Origin: Melampsora larici-populina 98AG31
Lineage: Eukaryota; Basidiomycota; Pucciniomycetes; Pucciniales; Melampsoraceae
Direction: 5' to 3'
DNA: 24,193 nt
Assembly (NCBI RefSeq): GCF_000204055.1
Contig: NW_006768795.1
Location: 336,084-360,276, forward strand
This document shows, piece by piece, positions 18,669 through 24,193 of the stretch; the first letter of the stretch is position 1, and each line of letters opens with the position of its first letter. Below the pieces are notes generated by a model. The model was given only the letters and a program-made list of their open reading frames with translations. It was not told where the DNA came from and ran no database searches. Both the position numbers and the translations under genes were made by a program.

Positions 18669-18819
18669 TTATGATTCAGACTCATGAGTCTTATTTGCCT
18701 CCATCAGTCTTCTTACCCGAACCCAATCTCTGGTGATGGTATCCAACATTCTATGTTCTCCATCAAATTCTCTAAGAAATGACATTACTTCAATTGGTCG
18801 GGTCCTGAGCTCATCAAAC
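18669..18819 (-). CDS. Possible terminal exon, unknown protein
   Basis: On the minus strand, a candidate acceptor (AAACAG before 18819) opens a 50-codon frame ending in TAA. It encodes a charged sequence starting FDELRTRPIEVMSF and ending EANKTHESES. A TAA lies just upstream in the same frame, so it can only be an exon, not a standalone ORF with an ATG. No upstream exon could be joined with confidence. Confidence 0.2.
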
Positions 18820-19917
18820 CTGTTTACTTTGTTCCGTTCATCGACAACACCGTTCAATTAACCTAATCCGGGTCGAGTGGTCAGCACTGATAGTGATAAC
18901 AATCAAGCTTCCCGACCTATCAATCTCTTCAAGTGCGCTTCATGATCATCGGCCTTCAACTGACGCGATCTCAATCAAATTCTAAACTTTATCACTTGAT
19001 CAATGATCCCAAAATTAAAAGGTCCTCACTTCTACTCCAACACCTGATGCTTCACTCTTCTAAATTAATGAATCAGGTTTGAATCATAGTTTAACTTGGT
19101 TCTTTGAGTTACATATCTCTTCATCTTGGAAATCTAGTACCTCAATTGGATCTGATTTTATCTGTCGAAAACGATTGGTTTTCTTTTTTGGTTTAGAATT
19201 CGCCTTTTGTCTTGTTCTACTACATATGTAAGTCCACTTTGATTGACTCACTTTTGGAGAACTTTGTTAACTTGTGAATTTGCATCAACCTTCCATTCAG
19301 CGATATCGACTTGCCTCAACCAAATTTGTTGGATTCTTCTCTCTTCACCCTACTGCCGGCTGTACATTCATCTTCTTCACCTTCGAATCAAAATCAACCT
19401 GTGATGATGTCTGAAGTTTATCCTTGATAATATCAGTCCACCAATTACAGAAGGAATATTTACAAATCAAATGACTTAGTCGATCGACTTCTCCAGGTGA
19501 TGTCTTGAAAGATATTCATATCATCAAATTGACCAATCCAGATAAGAAGACTTGATTTGCACTTGCCCCAACCCATCATGGAGATCAATTGAAATTGATA
19601 ATTCAAATGTTTTGGAAAACTCATCAATTGATTCTTGGCCAATAGAAGAAATGAATTTGTTTGGATAATGGGATTGATTGGAACCCAAATTGTATCTTCA
19701 TATTATGTACTTATCTTATCATACTTATACGTGTCTGTTCCAATAAACCATGCTATCAATAACAGATTTATATTTTGATTAATTTAAAACAGCATCTGCT
19801 AGCCGCATTTCAAGGCTGGCAGTCATCTCACTGGCTTCTTGTTGAGCCTTTGCACTATCTGTGAGTGGTCTCGAGCAGGTCCCAAACCGGTGCAGACCGG
19901 CAGTCAACCCTCTACAT
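18820..19917. other. Non-coding, AT-rich region
   Basis: The region has pyrimidine-rich stretches with TCAATC runs and no recognisable gene. A minus-strand frame around 19530-19713 reads like protein in places (for example FSKTFELSISIDLHDG) but has neither start nor splice context. Confidence 0.4.
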
Positions 19918-20371
19918 GGGTAAACCCGAGTACGTGTTCCAAGCCAGTCCGCATAGAGGTTTGGGTCCGAAATTTTTGAGAAATTTTTGCCATTTTTTCT
20001 GCTTTTTTTGGCGGGAGAGTAAGGTTGAGGGGTGGTGTTAGGCTGCAAAACTTTTGGTTTTTTTTGAAAAAAAAGCAAATTTGGTTGTTATTTGCCACTT
20101 GAGCAGCCATATTCATTAAATTATAGGCCTAGTGCGCCGCTAAGTAGCTAGATAGGTACCTAATTGAGGCCTAGGTCCGAAAATCCAAACCTCTAAAAGA
20201 GTAAAATCATATTTTTGGTCTCCAAAACCATATTCCTAGATTCATCAAAGCAATGCCTTTTCAATGGTCTGGGTGCCAGTCTCAAACATTCAAATTGAGT
20301 GCCCCAACATTGACCCAAAAGGTGAAATTTGATTTTGCAGGGCAGGTCGGAACACGTACTCGGGTTTACCC
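19918..20371. mobile_element. 454-bp element with 23-bp inverted termini
   Basis: 19918-19940 and 20349-20371 are perfect inverted copies beginning GGGTAAACCCGAG. Inside, a second inverted pair (TAGAGGTTTGG near 19955 and CCAAACCTCTA near 20187) lies between homopolymer-rich sequence. No coding frame is present and no clear target duplication abuts the ends, so the true borders may extend further. It is probably a non-autonomous DNA transposon. Confidence 0.5.
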
Positions 20372-20491
20372 ACTGTACATCCTGTCTTCAGTCGGCCTGC
20401 AGGCTGGCTACAGGCAATATTCGAAAGGCCGTCTGCATACGGTGGGACCAGCGCCTACCTGCAGACGGTCCGTGACTATATAAAAAAAGGC

Positions 20492-20505
20492 CCGTCTGCA
20501 GACGG
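20492..20505. repeat. Perfect 14-bp palindrome CCGTCTGCAGACGG
   Basis: CCGTCTGCAGACGG is self-complementary. Related pieces occur close by (GCCGTCTGCATACGG near 20430, CTGCAGACGG near 20460, AGTCTGCAGATGG near 20516). A TATATAAA at about 20478 lies just upstream. Confidence 0.75.
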
Positions 20506-20566
20506 CCTTTGTCCCAGTCTGCAGATGGGCCGGACCACTCCGTGGTGTAGGTTTTGGTATGTGATG

Positions 20567-20762
20567 TTGAAACGTAAGTACCGGTATTGTGCGGCTTGCA
20601 GTACCGATACTTAGGTTTCAAATTGTGATATTGAAACCTAAGTATCGGCTGTTTGGGCCTGTCGCACGGTACAGCACGGTACCATGATAGTATTGGTTGG
20701 GCGTCTTGCAGTTCCGATACTTAGGTATGTATCAAATTGTGATATTGAAAGGTCAGTATTGG
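20567..20762. repeat. Cluster of related inverted-repeat arms
   Basis: CCGATACTTAGGTTTCAA (20604-20621) and its exact reverse complement (20631-20648) form an 18-bp stem with the 9-nt loop ATTGTGATA. A related arm lies upstream (20567-20584), and a second, degraded stem with the same loop follows (20714-20762). This looks like two or more copies of one palindromic module. Confidence 0.8.
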
Positions 20763-21611
20763 TTCTGTGAACCAATTCACACAGTACAACACGGTTTCAT
20801 GATATACTTAGACACAAAGGATTATATGTACTAAGATTTTTTTTGTGCAACAAACTAAATGTGATGATTAAAAGTAGATCAAAAAAGTCAATGGGTTAGG
20901 AGGAAGAGATGCAAGGAATAAATGTTGGAGAGTAAGTTAATTCATGAAAAAATGTTGTGTTTTGAAGCAGATTGTGTGACAACAAAGACTGGTTGTAGTG
21001 AATAAACTCTGACTTATACAGAGAAGATGAAGGGTAAAGCTTTGACATGGAACCCAGCACAATGAGGCGTCGAAGCGTGTTACATATTATAAGCAAGAGT
21101 CACTGATCCTGACATGCGGTCCGGAGTTAGTGGTATTGTTGGAGACCTAAATATAACAACTACACAAAGGTAATATTTTTGATTGTATCAAAATAACAAA
21201 TGAATTTGTTATTTTGAATCTTGTGAACCATTCGATTGACAAAATTTCAAAGGCTTTTTGGGGAATATCAAAGATTGAGACGCTGACTCATTTATTAAAT
21301 TCTTGACTGACAAAAGATTGAAAGAAAGGGTTCAACTCCCGTAGTTGAAGATGAGAAGCACTAAAGGGAGATATATATAATATAATTGAAGCATGATGCC
21401 TTCTATTTTCATTTGAATTCAGCGTAAACAATGTCCAATGCAAGGCAACTTAACCATTCACAAAATTAAATGATCTAATTGAAATAGATCAATTTTGCAA
21501 TTTCGAGAAGTAATGCTATGCTTTGAGATTTTTGCAAGCATGGTACTGAGAATTGTATCTAAATTGGATGAGTGAATGATTGTGAGGTAGAGTATTAGAT
21601 TGATTTTGATC
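20763..21611. other. AT-rich intergenic region with a 30-bp palindrome
   Basis: No gene was found. TCAAAATAACAAAT (21188-21201) and its reverse complement (21204-21217) form a perfect 14-bp inverted repeat with a 2-nt gap. The rest lies downstream of the orphan gene's stop. Confidence 0.5.
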
Positions 21612-23674
21612 CTAAACATTGCTCTGCGGTACAACTACAACGGTGTAGCGTCGGGCTAAGATGTCCTCATACCAAGTCTGCATCAGACTTTTATCGTTCA
21701 TGATTGCGGCAGGGCCTGCGGCAAGCATCTCAGGTGTAACCTTAGAGTCGGAAGTTTGATGAACTGCAAGTCGAATACTGCCCGGAAAATCTGTAGTTCG
21801 CAAACAAACATCACATTTTTTTTGGGGGTGTATGTGAACCCTGGGCTTGAGGAGCTTGCAATTGACATTCTTAAGGTGGTCCACTACAGCGTATTGGAGT
21901 CAGTTTTTCAACCCAACCTGTTCACAGTGAGTTGACCAAAGCTGGTACTGACAAACGAGCTGGTTTAAATGCAGCGTGAAGTCCTTGCGTAGTTGGTCGT
22001 TTGGAGCAACCACGGCACTTTTGACCTGGCGAGTGGCATTACGACCGGTGACGAATCGGTCGAATCTTTCAAGGAGATGGTTACCGAAGGAGAATGTGCT
22101 GAGATAAATTGGATCGGAGCTAAACTCCTTACTCCATCCGGTGTAAGGGTTTGTAGTAGTTGGGTTCCAAGAAGCCGCTAGGAGGTGGTAGTGCATACCA
22201 TAGGTCTTGTGGGCGACCTGAAGCTGGTGTTTAAGAGAGAGTTAATAATAAATCAGCTTCTAATTCTGGCAGAGGTGTGCAAAAATAATAAAAGTAATGT
22301 GGTTACTGTAGAATGTATGAATTCCATCTGCTTAATTCCCTTTTCCTGGAACTTCGCGATCTGGTTGATGTTACGGCTCAAAGCAAGTTCATCTTTTAAT
22401 TTTCGGATATTAACTAGTTGTTCAAAGGTGGAACGGAATGGTTCTTCTTCGGCAGAAAGGACTTCGTGAGGTAGAATGTTGACAGGATCATTGGAGATGA
22501 CCAGAGCAATGCGAGCAAACAGAGGATTTTGAAAAATCTTCAAATCCGAAGACGTCTTGATTTCTTGCCACGCTGCACAAACGTTTGTATTGTATATTGC
22601 AATACCAGCCAGGTCGTCTTTTGGGGGCACTGGAGTCCAAACAAGCTTGAGCATTACTGATGTTTGCAAAAGACTAATGAAGAACTTACTAATGTTGTCA
22701 ACTGTTGCGGCTTTGCTGAATTTGCGGAATCGGTGGTACGGCTTGGTTTCGTTTTCACGGACGGAACGATGACTGTGAGGGAGAAACAAGATGCCTGATG
22801 TCAAAACAGTGAGATGGAATGTCACAGCTGGGTTTGTAAATGTGTAATAACTTAACACTCCGTATTTCAGTGTGTCATAAGAGATGCCGCCGGCGATACT
22901 CAACACTTGCAAGCGTGTTGTGAGTTCATTTTCAAGCGCCCTGGCTTCATCCAGAATAGCTTGCGGGATTCGGTTATTAGCTTTGGCCTTGGTGCACGAG
23001 AGGTAATGAGAAAGCTCTGTATCAGTCCAACTCTCTGCAAGTTCTCTATAGTTCTCAAGGGTAGGCTTGATTGGTGGGTTTTGGATGAGACGGATGCCGT
23101 TTACGTCTGCATGAATTGCAGACGGATTTGGGTGGGGGAGGTCGATGTGATGTGGTGGCAATACCACTGGGGTCTTTTTGGCACGTCTCTTTCGCCTCTT
23201 TGGCTCCGCAGGTGCTGAATCAGCTGCATCCTCTATAGCACAACAACACGAATGAGACCAGTCAGCCAGAGGCCTCACAGGAGTAAGAGTAACTTAACAC
23301 ACCTTCACCTGAAGAGTCAGCATCAACAGAGTCAATACCTCCAGCATCAGACACCAAATATGAGTCATCATCCGAACCTGAAAGAATGGAATCTGAGTTT
23401 CAAGGACCTTCGAGGAAACACTTGGCGCAACTTACTTTGAGACCATGTAGATTCCTCAGAATTCGAACCATTGGGCGAGTCTATCAGAAAGGATCACCAT
23501 CAAATTTGTACATATTCAAAGTCAGCATCTAAGCCTACAAGGATCAATCACAGGTGATTGCTGACCTGGGTTTGATGCATGACGAGTGGATCTCGTGTTT
23601 ATGCTTTGACTTCCACGAGTGACAGACGCTGCCGATTTTGATGGCTTGGCCTTCCTGGTCCGGGTAGGCGGCAT
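21612..23674 (-). CDS. Orphan protein of about 570 residues with acidic and basic N terminus
   Basis: Six exons on the minus strand join in one frame: 23674-23566, 23480-23436, 23377-23303, 23232-22307, 22217-21918 and 21869-21612 (TAG), 1713 nt. The ATG at 23674 opens MPPTRTRKAKPSK. The first about 90 residues are low-complexity, Ser/Asp/Glu-rich (QSSDDDSYLVSDAGG), followed by a strong nuclear-localisation-like patch, PKRRKRRAKK. The body is predicted globular and mostly helical, with no domain I recognise; the last exon carries a CDVC pair. The first four introns have good signals (85, 58, 70 and 89 nt). The last, 21917-21870, is only 48 nt with a GTTGGG donor and is the weakest call. Nuclear location is inferred. 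No transposase, kinase or effector motif or signal peptide was seen. It may belong to a lineage-specific multicopy family. Confidence 0.65.
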
Positions 23675-24193
23675 GGTTCAGCAAAATCTTCAATCAATGT
23701 CAATAAGGTTTTATTGCCGGCGCGCTGTATCTATGATGTTGGAGGTTATCAGGGAATAGGCATTTGAATAGGGTGAGATACGTACTGGGAAAGATAAGGT
23801 GTGCCCCTGGGAGAATGACGAAGAAGTTGGGCGGTAGGTGGGGAGTCAGGATGGTGCGATTTGGTGTGTGGGTACGAGTTACATGTGTATTGTAGCACAC
23901 GTGACATATGTCTGGTTTTGGGCCTTTGATGGATGTGTGCGACCAAGTTGTGGTTGCATAGGTGGGCTTGTGCGGTGTGTGGGTATCAGCAAAACTTGTA
24001 TATGTACAAGATTTCCTTTTGGACAGACTGAGCGCACTTGGCTTAGTCTTCTTAAGGTGTAGTGGCTCCATTCAAGTTGCACAAGGTGTTTGATTTGGGG
24101 ACTATGTAGGGGTATGTATATGTTGTTATCATGTATGTCAGGTGGTTTTTTGGGATGGTGGATTTTTTTGGTCTTGGGAGGGGTAGTGCTAAG
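23675..24193 (-). promoter_or_regulatory. Upstream region of the orphan gene
   Basis: The plus strand is TG-rich, so the template side of the orphan gene is CA- and CT-rich, as is common in fungal promoters. A TGTGTGGGTA motif occurs near 23864 and 23978, and CTTGTATATGTACAAG near 23995 is a perfect-armed palindrome (6-bp arms). Open frames here are low complexity and not credible as genes. Confidence 0.35.

Noticed and set aside
19530..19713. Minus-strand protein-like stretch
   Set aside because: It contains plausible residues but no start, no supported splice sites and no recognisable domain; base composition alone can explain it.
22591..22740. A GTAAGT inside exon 4 of the orphan gene as an intron donor
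   Set aside because: The nearest in-phase acceptor would give an intron of only about 33 nt, too short for fungal splicing, and the frame is open without it.
23700..24071. Minus-strand His/Thr/Pro-rich frame of 123 codons
   Set aside because: It lies in the CA/CT-rich upstream region of the orphan gene, where biased composition opens all frames; it has no domain or homology that I recognise.

Overview
The window looks like accessory, transposon-rich nuclear DNA of a basidiomycete, most likely a rust fungus (Pucciniales). The reasons are many short introns (about 50-100 nt) with GTRNGT donors and CTRAY-like branch points, a KDZ transposase with an N-terminal CxC1-type cysteine cluster, a Ty3/Gypsy chromovirus, and dense families of short inverted-repeat elements. 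The taxonomic call is inference. No rRNA, tRNA or CRISPR array was seen.

Layout. 3-2690 (+): the 3' part of an eight-exon gene with a FAR1/WRKY-GCM1-like zinc finger and, after a long proline-rich and acidic linker, an OTU cysteine-protease-like domain of the type found in Mutator-like transposases; no transposase core lies between them. 3206-6767 (-): an eleven-exon KDZ (Kyakuja-Dileera-Zisupton) transposase gene of 926 codons. Its catalytic motifs remain, but it has one in-frame UGA, and one intron is best read as GC-AG. 7049-7254: a small inverted-repeat element. 7500-8900: a field of degenerate repeats. 8977-14961 (+): a complete LTR retrotransposon inserted into that field, with identical 148-bp LTRs, a perfect 5-bp target duplication, intact gag and pol, a -1 frameshift site, a self-priming primer binding site and a C-terminal chromodomain.

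14962-16551 is non-coding with duplicated AT-rich segments. 16552-17431 (-) holds an unrecognised gene model in which a pair of exons is tandemly duplicated in a 252-bp unit with frame kept. 17537-18109 is a non-autonomous element with perfect 82-bp terminal inverted repeats and a 9-bp target duplication, the signature of a Mutator-like element (MULE). 18110-21611 holds short tandem repeats, a 454-bp element with 23-bp inverted termini, a cluster of related inverted-repeat arms and AT-rich DNA. 21612-23674 (-) is a six-exon gene for an orphan protein of about 570 residues with an acidic, basic-patch N terminus. 23675-24193 is its TG-rich upstream region.

The genes do not form a pathway. They are mostly a nested record of at least four kinds of mobile DNA (MULE-related, KDZ, Ty3/Gypsy and short inverted-repeat elements) and two orphan genes. 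Exon boundaries were set by hand from splice motifs and reading-frame continuity, with no transcript data.
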